Shown here: in pieces, positions 26,701-38,584 of the stretch
How positions within the stretch are numbered: position 1 is the stretch's first letter
How the letters are laid out: each line of letters begins with the position of its first letter
Assembly: GCF_015832195.1 (NCBI RefSeq)
Contig: NC_052046.1
Location: 30,284,911-30,348,910, forward strand
DNA from: Motacilla alba alba
Lineage: Eukaryota > Chordata > Aves > Passeriformes > Motacillidae
DNA: 64,000 nucleotides
Direction of reading: 5' to 3'
Program-made: the position numbers and the translations under genes
The notes under the pieces: generated by a model
What the model was told of the DNA's origin: nothing
The model's input: only the letters and a program-made list of their open reading frames with translations
Databases searched by the model: none

Positions 26701-29700
26701 ATTTAGCCATCATTTTGAGGCCAGTGTCTCTGAGATGGTAGGGTTTTTTTTAATCCTGTACATCAAAAACTATATAGTCTTTTTTAATGAGTTGCAAGAT
26801 GGCATTGTTAATGCAAAACTTATGTTTGGAAGTTTTTCAGCCTTTCCTATTGGTATCCCACTCTGCTGAGTGGACTTAAAAAATGCCAATTCTGAATTCT
26901 AACAGAAGAAAGATTTGTCACTTTCAAGTAAAATTTTCAAGCATTTTTTGAAGAAAAAAATAACTGGGATATTAAATATTTTATAGCAGATGGGAAAGCC
27001 TGTGGCCGCTCCTGGAGTTCTTGTTGAAGCCCCTGCAGTTTTCCTTGCAAAGTGGTTCCAAGATACAGCATACATGGATTAAAGATATCAGTCTGTGTTT
27101 CAGTCTGTGATTCTTCTCAAAAGCATCTGGATCTGCGCTGCAGTGAGTGGAACACCTGTACTGTGAAACTGCTGGATTGACCTTTGCCATTCATTCGGCT
27201 TCCTGTAATGTGTAGAAACATTTACAAGGAACATGACCTCTTCCTGATGCCCATTTGCTTCAGCAAGACTGCAGCAAATAGAACTGCCCAAGCAGTCCTG
27301 AGCATACAAACTGAGAATTCCTTTACTTCTGCTGAAAAATTTAGCATCAATTTTAAACACAGAAGTGCGTTGCTCAGCTTGGCCACCATCTATTTAGTAC
27401 TTGAAGGACATTATGGTCTTGCATCACAAGGAGTAACTCAACCCACTCCATCCATTTGTGACGTCTTACAAGCATACCTTATTTCAGGTGCTACCCAGTT
27501 TGATTTAAAGACAATAAGTTAATTCTATTCCTAGCTTCCTGCATTTCCCTTAGGATGTTGAGTATTTAATAATACATTTTATAGTTATATAAATAATCTG
27601 TATTTATATACTTAAATCTCTGTCTGCTGCAGTGTGCCTGATTTAACTCAAAATGAAAAATTCACATCACATATAATTAACATGCTCGAGAGATGTGTTT
27701 AATTTAATTACTGTGGTTGTGTGCATTTATGTACTATGTACATATTTCTCAGAAATTCTCCCAGCTTATTATCTTCAGGAGATTTGTTTCAGGATGACAT
27801 AGTTTTTTATTTATAAATTCAGTGTTTTGAGAAGACTGACCTTGTTTTAGGTTTTTTTTCCCCCTGCTACAAAAATAACATAGATGAGGGAAATAGAGAG
27901 TAACTGTTCCTTATGCTTAAGGAAACCGTATTTCAAAAGAACTGTCTCTTCCCACTGTATTTCATGTTGCCAGTCCTGTGCTGTTTTAGAATTCCTTGCT
28001 GATTCAAATAGTCCTTTTCATTTTCAGAATTTACTACAGATAACCACTTACTAATTTTCATTTCAGTCTAGTAGCCTGGTAAGTTTCTGAGTCACGCTCT
28101 TTGCACTGAAGGAGAGATTTTTATGTGACTTGCCCGCTGTCAGGAAGGAAATAATCCAGAATTTCTGACTGCCATCTATTTTCTTGTTTTTTCTGCCTCG
28201 TTACAAAAACAATCAAAACTCTACAGACTTGAAGCAGTGGCACAAACTTTGTAATAGAAATCACTTAAGCATTGTGGCTGCTTAATTCTTTGTTAATCTT
28301 AATGGAGAAAATTGGATTCTTACATTGCTCCATACTTGTTAGTATGTTTTTTACTTAATAGTTTTTTAATCCATAGTAACATGAGTCAACCGGATTTTGA
28401 TTTATCTTGGTAGGAGAGCAGTGCACTGCTTGTGTGTCAGGTTTGTTTGGTTTAATACTACATTGTTAGAGAAAAATAGATCCTGTTGGACTGGGCAGTC
28501 TGAGGAAAGTGAGGCTGCTGCTGCTGCTTTATGACCCTTGGATTTTTTCACACAGCCTCACTCATATGAAGCAGAAGAACATTAGAAAAAATTGCTGTGT
28601 GAATAGTGTTCTGTTGCTGCCAAGATTTGACACTCCCTTTTTTAGAATGGAGACTTCAGACTTAGCTGGTGCGAGCTATTAAGATATTTACTGATTAATG
28701 AACACTCAAAGACTAAACAGGTAGAGCAGCAGTCTATGCAAAATAATCTATAATCTGTGAAATCAGGTATACAGGTTACAATTCTGTAATGATGCAGAGT
28801 GCAGATTTTGAGGAATCACATATGTGATTACTGCTGTATTACAGTTTTCTGTGTACTGAGGTGTAAATCCATTTCTTGCCTCCACAGGTGCTCTCCTCCT
28901 CCCAACCCCCAAAACCCAGAAAACTGGGGCAGACCATGTTAAGAACAGAAACGTGATTAAGGGTCCAGCATGTCATCCAAAGGGGTTTCTTCCATTTTCC
29001 TCGTGGACTTGAATCCACATGTCAGCATGACTACCATCTAGAGGCATCCACAAAGTTACCAGTGGAAGACCCACCTTCCTTTTTCTCCCCTTGATTTGGT
29101 ATTTTATTCTTTATTTGCTATGTTAATCTCTGGTTTTTTTCTGAGTTGGGGCTGAGCCTTTCATTCACCTTGTACCTCCTTGTCTCTGCCAAAAATTTTC
29201 AGAAGAAAACAGCCCCCTCATAATTGCCTTTTTGTCATTGGTCCCAGTTTTGCTACAGCCATACTCAGGTTTCATAGTTTATGTTGTTCTTTGGGTAACC
29301 TAAGCCTTATGCAGTATTATCAACAGGGTTGCTTTAGAGTGGGTGCTCGGCAGTTGAAAATTCATGCATTATTACCATCTTAGTGTGCATGGATTTGGTT
29401 TACAGTTTTCAATTACTGTGGAGAATTTTTCTGTTGTAGATCTCTACCTATATCCAGTTCTTCATGATGGGGTTCTTAGCGTCTGTGCTGGAGCATGTGC
29501 CAGAGCAGCAGGGTACCCTGGTTTTCACACTTGCACTGTGGGCTGTAATGGGTCCTTACTAGGGCCTAAGCTGTTGAAAGGCAGTATACTCTGCATTCGC
29601 TTCTTAACATTTCCTTCTTGCGCCATCCGTTTCTTACCGAAGTCTTTCTGTTCAATTTGCTTGGAAATTGTGTGGAATTTGCAAATCATCGTCATGCAAG

Positions 29701-30730
29701 TATAGGGCCAAAAAGGTTTTTACAGACGTAGATCTAATTGGGTAGTTGCTGTGGCTTTTTGGGTTTTTTTTGTTCACCTGCTTGCGTTGCAGAGACTTGA
29801 GACACATTCCTGTAATAATACATTTGCAGACAGAATCCTATGCCTGGATCTGTCAGAGCAAGAGCTCTTTAGAGCAAGAGTTACTGACATGCTACTCTGA
29901 GGTGTACTAGAAACTATGTTTACCAGCTGAAGCTTTTAGGAAGTGCTTTGTTTGTTGGTTCTGTTACTTGATTTTCCTTTTTCTGAATTAATGCATAGTT
30001 GCGAAATAATTCCTTTTTGTTATTTAAGGAAATGCAGAATCATTGAACTGTTTAGGAAAAGATTTGAAGGGGAAGCTGATTTCCCCTTGCAAACTGTGTA
30101 ACATTATTTCTGAAAATTTAGTATACTGACTTAACCTCCTTGTACCAGATATCACATATTGGAATGAGAACCAGTCTGTGTATTTTAGTCAAGGAAATTG
30201 TTAGTTTGCTCCAGTTGCATGAGTATAGCAATGATTTGCAAGTTGCAGCAGTGATTCTTTATCCTGTTAATGAAAAGACACTCCAATTATAACCTAACAA
30301 CTTACATGAAAATAATTCTTAATAAACTAGTTGGCCTTTTCGAACTGTAAATTGGTTTGTAAAAAGAAAAGGTATCTTTTACAACCCACGTCAGATATAA
30401 TACCTTATTTAGTTTGACTGAGAAATTGTTGAATTCATCAGCTATAGACAGCAACTTAATATTTTTTATAGTGTGATATTCCTGACAAGAAAAGCAGAAC
30501 TAAAGCTGGGATTTTGGATTTATGTGGAATTCTCTGCCTAGCTCCAGAGTATGTCAGGAGACTTTTAGTCAGTAGTCAGTATGTTAACATCAGACTAAGT
30601 TGTTAGTTTTATCAGTGTTATCCTCTTGGGACAGAAATAATATCTGTAATATTAGTAGTGATGCAGCCAGGTATTCTCAGTAATATAGTTTCTTGTTTAA
30701 AAATCCAATCAGTAAAAGGTAGTAAGTGTT

Positions 30731-30880
30731 ACATTATTATAGTCTTTAAACTATATAAATATATATTAAATAAAATAAATATATAAGGATTAATATTATA
30801 ATAAATAATGTAACAACTGCTATGATTAATAATTTAATTATTATATATTGTATTATTAGTAGTATTATATTCTGTATAGT
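30731..30880. repeat. AT-only low-complexity block
   Basis: About 150 bp almost entirely of A and T (TATATAAATATATATT-like and TAATAATTTAATTATTATATATTG-like runs). It is rich in short palindromes. It is probably a degenerate AT microsatellite. Confidence 0.75.
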
Positions 30881-31044
30881 GTCTGTTTTTAAGACAGTGT
30901 AATGCCTGCATTACAGTTTAACAGTTTCCTTAGCTGATATGAAACATTGCAAATCTCATAGAAGGAAAGGATAAAATAAATGTGGGCTCAAAATGATTTA
31001 ATTTTGAAATCTGAAAATGAATTATAACTTTGGACTTTACTATT

Positions 31045-31100
31045 TTTTTGTAATTCTGTTAAGGTAGAATTCGACTTCTTTTTGTAATTCTATTAAGGTA
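31045..31100. repeat. Two-copy 22-bp tandem repeat
   Basis: The 22-bp unit at 31045-31066 (TTTTTGTAATTCTGTTAAGG plus TA) recurs at 31079-31100 with one mismatch (TG to TA). The period is 34 bp. It is a local duplication. Confidence 0.8.
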
Positions 31101-31398
31101 ATACCTTGTCCTCCAAGGCAGCTGTAGGTAACAAGTACCGCAGAGCAGCTCTAAGAGGTTTTGGGAGTACTAAAAATCGTGGTATTTGTGTTCTGCTGCA
31201 TTGAAAAAAGTGCAGAGAAACTTTATCTCAAAAAACTCAAACTATCCTCCATAGCTGTGATCATGAAACTTGCAAGAACCACAGAAGTCTATGGTGGCTT
31301 GTCTGTGCTATTTTTGAATATATTATTTATTGAAGGCGTAATGGTTTTGCTTATTTCATATTCATACATTCAGTAGAAAGGTGTCACTCTTAATGTTT

Positions 31399-31434
31399 GA
31401 GTGTCTTGTGACAGAAACAGAGTGTCTTGTGACA
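31399..31434. repeat. Exact 15-bp duplication
   Basis: GAGTGTCTTGTGACA occurs at 31399-31413 and again, identically, at 31420-31434, a period of 21 bp. A short local duplication, possibly from replication slippage. Confidence 0.85.
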
Positions 31435-31688
31435 TTAGAACTGAAAGTATACAAAGTCTAAGCAATTGGCTTTTCATTTAAATTTTATTTAAGACAGCAT
31501 TAAGTAAAATAGAAAAGAGTGTAGATAAGAATTTTGAGGATTTTAATTGCTGATGTTAGTGTTGTATAATAAGCCAGGCAAGGTGATTTCAGAGGGTTTT
31601 TTGACTTATTGCTGGAGAGTGGTCAATAAAATGGGCTTTTCAGTGCCAAGGCAGTTGGAGGATTGAGAAGACCAACAACATGTGTGTC

Positions 31689-32060
31689 TGTCTTGGTTTA
31701 AGACAATTTAAAGAGGTGGACAATTTAAAATGAGCTGCCTCCCCTTAGTTTCAACCAGTCCCTTTCCACCTATTAGGAGAAATACAAGTAGACTGATAAG
31801 AGTCAAAAAGTAGCATTTACTAACAAGCAAAACTGTAACAGGCAAAAAATTACAGTAAATAAGCTCGCAATACAGAATTGCTAGTCTCACAAACTCCCCC
31901 AGAACAAAGAAAAACCCGAAATGGTGGAAATACCCCTTCCAAGACAGTGCCTGCTACAGGAAGACAAAGGGAAAATGGCACCAGCTCACTCCCCCAGTAT
32001 GGTGCTGCCCAGGAGGCAAAGGGAAAAAAGATGGCCACAAACCTTCCTGGTCTACTCATG
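31689..32060. mobile_element. Probable endogenous retrovirus LTR-like fragment
   Basis: The block opens with TGTCTTGGTTTAAGACA and differs in composition from its surroundings. It resembles, from memory, songbird LTR sequences that begin TGTCTTGGTTT. I could not find matching target-site duplications or a clear CA end, and the orientation is unclear. The call rests on resemblance only, and the right boundary is arbitrary. No retroviral coding sequence is visible. Confidence 0.35.
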
Positions 32061-33715
32061 TGAAGTCAGTTTCCCCCATATTTGCATTAAATTAGAGTTG
32101 AATATATGTCAATACTGCTTTTATAAGTATTATTTTATTTCTTTGAGCTTATGGCAGATTGACCTTGCGTGGCTGTCATCTCCCTGCCTCTCTCTCACTC
32201 TTCCTCCTCAGTACGATACTGGGGAGAAAATAATATGGAAAAGCTTGTAAATTGACATAAGGAGGGGGATTTCCAGTTGCTGTCATGGGCAAAGATTTGA
32301 TTTGGGAAAAAATCAATGTATTGCCAATTAGAATAGAGTTGCATGGTGAGAAACAAGGACGAAATGTAAAGCCGCTCTCCTTGTTCGGGGCCCCCTCACC
32401 TTTTTCCATGCTTAACATGACTCCTTCATTTCTGACTCTTCCACCTCCTCTTTCCTGGAGTAGGCACTGCACCCCATCTTGATATGACAGCTCAGATAGA
32501 GCAGCTGCAGCTTAGGAGGGAAAAGTGAGATAGTTTCTTCTTAAATTATGACTCAGATTTGGCAGGTGTTTGTACTGTGAAGCTTAGAGCCTACAATCAG
32601 TTACGGCAGTGGGCAGCTGAAGGACTCTGGGCAGCCTTGGGTTTGCTTAGGGGATGCAGAGTTGAGGGTTTTGGAATTTGGCAGAGGAGACCATTGCAAC
32701 TGCCTGTGACTCTGGGCAGGGTCTTTTGGTGAGGTGACAGGAGAAATGCAGGCCGTGGGGACCAAAGCGGTAAAAAGTGTGATTTATTGGAAAACTAACA
32801 AGCCCCCCAGCTTGGTAGGAAATGTAGGGAAGCTAATGTGCTTGCAGATGGTCCTTCAATAGTGTCATCCAAATGCTTAGGTCTGTGGTTGGCGAAGCCC
32901 CAACACCAGCTGGTGCTGCAGGTCTTGTCCGGACATAGACTTCTGCTGTCCCTGCTGCCAGCTGAGCTCTCACAGAAGGGATCCATCTTTCCTCATACAT
33001 GGGCATGCGTAGGAGGAATTGCCCAGTGTATGACTCAAAAGAGTTATTTGCGGCGTGAGGACAGGTGAGAACAGAAACAGGTTGTCTCCATGTTTTTTTA
33101 AGTCTGTTTTTTTGTTGAGTTAGATTCCTCCAGGCATAACAGTGCAAAGAGAGCCACAGCTTCATTTTCTATTATGTATAAATGAGGCTGAGGTGAGGAA
33201 AACCTGGACTGTGATGGTACAGAGGCCAGCCTCGCTGGGACATGGGAAATGTGTGGGGATGGGACTTGACTGCACTTGCCATGGCTGGGAGCCAAGGGGG
33301 ATGTTATTGCTGCTTGGCAGCCTTTTGCTGCTCTGTTTTGTAGTCACTCAGGTGCTGTTGAACTGCTGTTGTGGGGTACCAACAAACTCTCTCTTGCTTA
33401 TTTTCCTTAAATGTTTTTTGGTGGCTTATTCTTTGCAGCAGGTATGGGTTATTGATTTTGAGCTTGTTGGCTCTTCTTCATTGCACCTTGAACATCTCTG
33501 TTTGCTGATACTTTTTTCATTTGCTTTCCAGTGTAATATTCAGGTTTCCTGGATGAGCCCTCTAAATATTTGTCTGCATGGTGTTACTCATATAAGCTGT
33601 AAAATAAATCTGTATTTGGCTTCTCAGCTTACTTGGTTAGCTGAAGTATGATTGTTACTTAGATTCCCAAACCATGCAGAATTAAATAACGTAGTACAAA
33701 GAATTATTTCTCTGG

Positions 33716-33797
33716 TTTTAGGGTTTTTTCTTGGGTTTGGGTTTTTGGGGTTTTTTTTCCTGTTTGTTTGGATTGGGTTGGCTTGGGTTGGGTTTTA
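33716..33797 (+). repeat. T/G-rich tract
   Basis: Runs of G2-4 separated by T-rich segments (GGGTTTGGG, GGGG, GGTTGGG), followed by GGGTTGGCTTGGGTTGGG. It is low complexity, with four or more G-runs on the sense strand, so a G-quadruplex in DNA or nascent RNA is conceivable. Confidence 0.7.
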
Positions 33798-34550
33798 TTC
33801 GAACCTTTGGGAAGGAAAAGAATACTCTATGTTTGGGTTTTTTGAATATTGCATCGGTTTTTCTGTCACTACAATTATTTCTTTTTTTTTTCAGGATTTT
33901 GCTGTTATGTTAGATTTATCTATTTTGCAGCTATTCACTTGCATTTCTTAGCTCAAAACCTCTCTTCTGCCAATTCTGGTAGTTGTTTTGAAGAAATCTA
34001 TTTAGGTGATCTCCAAGTCTGCTCCACAGTGTGTACTGAGATACAGTCTGTGGGGACCATCACAAATTGCTTTCAAAAGTGTACTTCAGATCTAAGCTAA
34101 AACACATAGCTAAACCTGCTCTGAGAAACTGTCTCTGACAAGTGTATAAGACAATTTATTCCCTTTCCAAACTGCAGATTTTTTTTCACCTTCCCTCACC
34201 TTCCTCTCTGCTTCCGTTTTTTTCAGACTTTTTTTCCCCTAGAACTTATATGAATTAGAACTTCAGAGTCTTTTAGAAAAGCCATACCCCTGGTCATAGG
34301 CCTGGAAGATCCATCACTGTTTTCCCAGGACTAATTTTCATTTTTTTTAACCATGGCTTTAATGAAATTTTTGAAACATTCAGCTTGTAGTGACTCACCT
34401 TTTGTTCCAGAGCTTGGATGATGTGTATTTGAGCTCAGGATCTGCACAAGTAACTGTCAGCATTTTGAAAACTGGCCTGAACTTTTGAAAGGCTTGAAAC
34501 TTGGTTGTGTAAAATTCCTACTGTTGACCAGCTGCATTTATACATAAAAG

Positions 34551-34556
34551 TTGTTC
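34551..34556. repeat. Target-site duplication, left copy
   Basis: TTGTTC immediately before the TG of the solo LTR. It is identical to the six bases following the element. Confidence 0.85.
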
Positions 34557-34950
34557 TGTCAGAGACATATTTTATGAAAATCCTTTTGCCAGGATTTTCT
34601 TCTCCTGAGAAGTTGAGGAGCCTCAGGAAAGAAATGTAAATAATAACTATCTGCTGCTGTGGAATGCAACAGGTGCATCGGTGATTGGTCCATATTAGGT
34701 GTTTTTACTTAATAACCAGTCAAGGATGCAGCTGAGTCAGACTCTCTGAGGAGTCAAAAGACTTTGTTATTCATTCCTTTCTATTTATGTTTTGCCTTCT
34801 GATGAATCTTTTCTTTTTATTTTTTAGCATAATTTTAGTGTAGCATTTTTAATATAATATATATCATAATATAATAATCAGCCTTCTGAAACATGGAGTC
34901 AAGATTCTCATCTCTTCCCTCCTCCTGGGACCCTTGCGAATCTCGCAACA
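34557..34950 (+). mobile_element. Solo LTR, ERVK-like (class II), sense orientation
   Basis: A 394-bp element with TGTCAGAGAC at its 5' end and GCAACA at its 3' end. It is bracketed by perfect 6-bp duplications TTGTTC at 34551-34556 and 34951-34956. TG...CA ends plus a 6-bp duplication are typical of alpha/beta-type endogenous retroviruses. The interior (GAAAATCCTTTTGCCAGG, and GAAACATGGAGTCAAGATTC near the end) matches, from memory, an LTR family very common in passerine genomes. A polyadenylation-like AATAAT lies at 34873-34878. No internal retroviral sequence remains, so it is a solo LTR left by recombination. Confidence 0.85.
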
Positions 34951-34956
34951 TTGTTC
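34951..34956. repeat. Target-site duplication, right copy
   Basis: TTGTTC immediately after the terminal CA of the solo LTR. Confidence 0.85.
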
Positions 34957-37514
34957 TATTCAGGTGGCTGATTTAACGTGTGTGGAAGTGTGTGGCAGAA
35001 GAGCATTTTGGACTGTTAGTTTTTAGTAACCCTTTTGGCAGAGTTTCAGAAGACTGTAAGGAAGAGTATGTTGTGTTCATGTAAGTCCCCTGTAGGATAA
35101 TGGAAAGGATGTTTTGGGTTGACAAACTTTGAAAATTGCAGGCCTTTCTGAATGGCGTATGCTGCAGTTCAGGCAAGCAAGAACTTAATGGATCACAATG
35201 GTTTGTGCTTTTTAGGAGCTTGGATTTACTGATCATCATGGGTTTTACAACTTCTATAGAGCTAAAATTTTACTTGTCCAGAGAAGTTCATGTAACTTAA
35301 TACTGACCACGTGCCTAACTGATTTGAAACACGGTGCTGAATTCTGTCATAAAGTGGCAAACTTAAAATAATCCTGTGACAACCTACAAAGCTATAAGAA
35401 ATATGTGGTTCTTTTTTATTTTCATTGCTTTTACAATCTAGTTCCATGTTTAGAGTTAATTCGGTGACTTCCTACCTTCATTTTAAAGCATGAGAGAGAT
35501 CACAGCCTCAGTAATTTTGTCTTGAATTTAAGAAACTAAAAATGAAAAGATGCTCTAGTATAGCAACAAAAAGGGAAGTTAGTATGTGCGGTCTTATAAT
35601 GTCACATATGCAAAGCTCAGGTATTTGAAGAGAGGTCAGACCAATGCTTTGCCTGATGGATAATAGAGACCAGAGCATGGATTTTAATTTAACTACCACC
35701 AAAAAGTAGAATACCAGTTAAGCTTGGATCTCAGATGAGAAAGATGTTCTGTTCTAGGAGGAATGGTACTTCCTTGAAAAGGAATAAAAGAAAAACAACC
35801 CGGAATAATTTCAAATATATGATTCCCTGGAATTATAGAATCCCCCTTATGTAGGTTTAATGGAACATTTAAGAAATACCTTATCTTTGCTTTATAAAAT
35901 ATAAAAAAAGCAAAATAATTAGGGCTCCTATTTCCTGTAGGAAAAGGGTTAGGGGTGCCTTTGAAATACATTGCCTTAATAATAACTTCTGAGGATAAGT
36001 GAAAGGAGCCATTGACAGTCAGACTGGCTGCTATCAAAAAGGAGAAAAATACTAACCAATGAATAGCTAAATACTTTAAGTACTTCAAGCATTGAAACAT
36101 TTCAGGATTGTTCTGTTCTTCCTTTAATTTTATTCATGTTAAATATGTTTTACCTTAGAATCACCCTTTTTAGTTGCCACTTTTCTCTGCTGTAATTCCA
36201 CAGGTTAGGTGTGTTAATAATATAAAAGGATTTTATAACGTTAAGAATGCATAATAAAATATTTTAAATGGAATACACACTGCTACTAAAATCTAAGTAT
36301 TGCTATGTAAAAAGAGAAGAAAAAATAACTTCATTTGGGTGTCATTTCTCCTTCAAAGGTAGACAAAAGCACTGTGGGCCAGGGTACAAATAATTTTTAA
36401 AACTAGGCAACTGCCACCTTGTGTGTGTTGAGAAAATTTTAAATTTATGTTCTGTTTTGCCTGTGACTCTATCTTTAAATGCTGTTGCACCATATCCTTT
36501 TTCCTGTTGTCTGTGTACCCGGACTGGGACTGGTCTGTGTGGAGGTTCTAGCTGTAAATACTGCACAGAGATGTGAAAAGCTTGCTTGGGTGACTCTCCT
36601 CAACTTGCTTTATTTTCTTCTAAACTCTCCTGTGTAGCTGTGTTCTGGTCAGTTTATTTCCTTAGCAGGTAGAGACTGGCAAGTTTTTGGGAAACATTGT
36701 GCCTTTTACAGAATGCATCTGCTTTTGATTTGCACTCTCTGGTAGTAATGTGTGTGATCTAGTTAACTTGATTAGCATCAACGGATTTTTTTTTTTTCTT
36801 AACCTGATGGGACCCCAGTGGCTGCAACCAGGCATCACTTCCATTTCCCTGCTCAGACTGTAATTTCTGAGCAAGCTGTGCATCTGAGCACCCTGAGCTG
36901 TGTACAGTGCAATTGCTAATACTCCAAGTTTTGTTGTAAGCTGCAGCTGTGGAGAAATGCCAGCCTTCATTAGAGTTTAATTATGTCTGGGGAACAGATT
37001 TCATGTGTAGTTGCCTTGGAGCAGCTATTTCCAGTAACAGGAATGTGCTTGTCCTGAAAAAGTAGGTCTCAGTGAAGATCTTCCTCAGTTCAGAGAAACG
37101 AATGATGATGTCCTCCTTGTTTGGATGAGTAACCCTTGTCTCATCAGTGCTGGGGGGTAGTACAGGTGGTAGCTTACTTTCAAACTCATGGAAGGCACAG
37201 AATTGCTAATGTTACGAGCTAGGAAAAAAATTGTTTGGGGAGACTGGAGCGGGTAGATATGTCTGGTGAGACCAGTCAAATGCAGGTAGGTGCTGGTCTA
37301 GCCACACAGACCACTCCTGCTAATAAAAATCTAGTGTGCATCGTGCAGTGCATCTGCTTTAGTGCTGACAAGTGGCCACAGCATTCTAGAAAGGTTGTAG
37401 CAGTGGAAGATGTGCTTGAGAGTTTTTTACCTCTTCCCTCAGGACTATGCTTAGAAGTAATTCTAAGACATCTTTCCATATGGTTTTGCAGATGGCTGTG
37501 GGGCTATCTGTATG

Positions 37515-37520
37515 GTAGGG
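37515..37520. repeat. Target-site duplication, left copy
   Basis: GTAGGG directly adjoining the left end of the antisense solo LTR. It is identical to the right copy. Confidence 0.85.
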
Positions 37521-38004
37521 TGCTGCGGCGGTGTCGATGGCAGGAGTGCTGCGACCTTCCTGAAGAAGCACCTTTATAAAGACACAGGGACACAGGCACA
37601 ATCCCAGCAGCAGAGAGATTCTCAGCTCCCACCTCAGCAGCAGTGCCAGCAACATGGAGAAAAGAGACTCGAGCACTGTGTGGCAAGTTCCACGGAGTGG
37701 AGGCCTTTATTAGAGCAGGGCCCTCTGTGAAGGGAGCCAGGGACGGCCTCTTGTGTTTCACGGGGAGAAACAGGGGTTTATATAGGGAACAGAAGGACGG
37801 GGAGAAACAAGTAACAAATGGGATACATGTAACTTGGAAGAGTGACAAGGGAAAAACCAATGGGGTACAACATATTAACATAGAACTGCAAAAGATCAGG
37901 GGCAGGAGGGTTTCCTCACCGTAACTGTTGTGTGCCTGGTTCAAGGGTTGGCTCTCCAAGGGAAGGCAACTGCTCATTTGCTGGCCGATTCCTTGGCCCC
38001 CACA
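37521..38004 (-). mobile_element. Solo LTR, ERVK-like (class II), antisense orientation
   Basis: A 484-bp element. Read on the minus strand it begins TGTGGGGGCC and ends GCCGCAGCA. It is bracketed by perfect 6-bp duplications GTAGGG at 37515-37520 and 38005-38010. On the minus strand it has a TATATAAA box (37777-37784) followed about 70 bp later by an AATAAA signal (37706-37711), then a U5-like tail. This is the expected U3-R-U5 order of a retroviral LTR. The TATA box, polyadenylation signal and duplications are intact, which suggests a fairly recent insertion. No internal viral genes remain. It belongs to a different family from the LTR at 34.6 kb. Confidence 0.88.
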
Positions 38005-38010
38005 GTAGGG
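38005..38010. repeat. Target-site duplication, right copy
   Basis: GTAGGG directly adjoining the right end (CCCCACA) of the antisense solo LTR. Confidence 0.85.
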
Positions 38011-38475
38011 CACTGTAACACAGCTGCCAATCTGTGAGAAAATACAAGTGGTGGATCAGTTTTCTTTGGAGCCTTTGGAAACATGTGAGCTGGACGGTGT
38101 AGCTTTGATTTTCTTTTTTTAATGTGGATTGAATCAGCAGCTTCTTCGTGAAATAGAACTAGTAAAATGATCTGCAAGTGTTAGAAGTTGATGGTTAGAG
38201 ATGAGATTGGATTTATGACATAGGCTAAAATGGTAATAGAAAATAGAGTAGAGGAGATGGCTGTCCATGTAGAGAGGAGAAAAAAGTTAACTTTAATCTC
38301 CTGTAACCTGCATGTATGCATTCCTACTTCCTTCTCCTTTGCATCTGTTGTTTTGTGCCATAGTTCTTGTAAGGTGTTTTTTCCCCTGCTAGATACCTGC
38401 AAGTATACCTAGAAGACTGAATCTGCTGAAGTAGCATTTAATTCCGGGAATATTGTGGTTTGAAACCACCAAGGA

Positions 38476-38584
38476 GGTTTTTTTGTTGTTGTTTGGGTTG
38501 GGGTTTTTTTTGGTTTTTTTTTGGGGTTTTGGTTGTTTGTTTTTTGTGGGTTGTTTGTTTGTTTTTGTTTTTTGTTTTGTTTGT
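38476..38584 (+). repeat. T/G-rich tract
   Basis: About 109 bp composed of T and G only: TTG and TTTG repeats with GGG/GGGG runs. It is low complexity on the sense strand with several G-runs. It resembles the tracts at 33.7 and 48.9 kb. Confidence 0.8.

Noticed and set aside
32640..33100. Possible further antisense LTR (GC-richer, TTTATT at about 32782)
   Set aside because: No TG...CA ends with matching flanking duplications were found, and I do not recognise the sequence.
33142..33651. 169-codon plus-strand frame in intron 1
   Set aside because: It has no recognisable domain, is hydrophobic from T-rich composition, and lacks promoter or splice context.
37504..38013. 169-codon minus-strand frame
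   Set aside because: It lies almost entirely inside the antisense solo LTR, which is a regulatory terminal repeat and not a gene.
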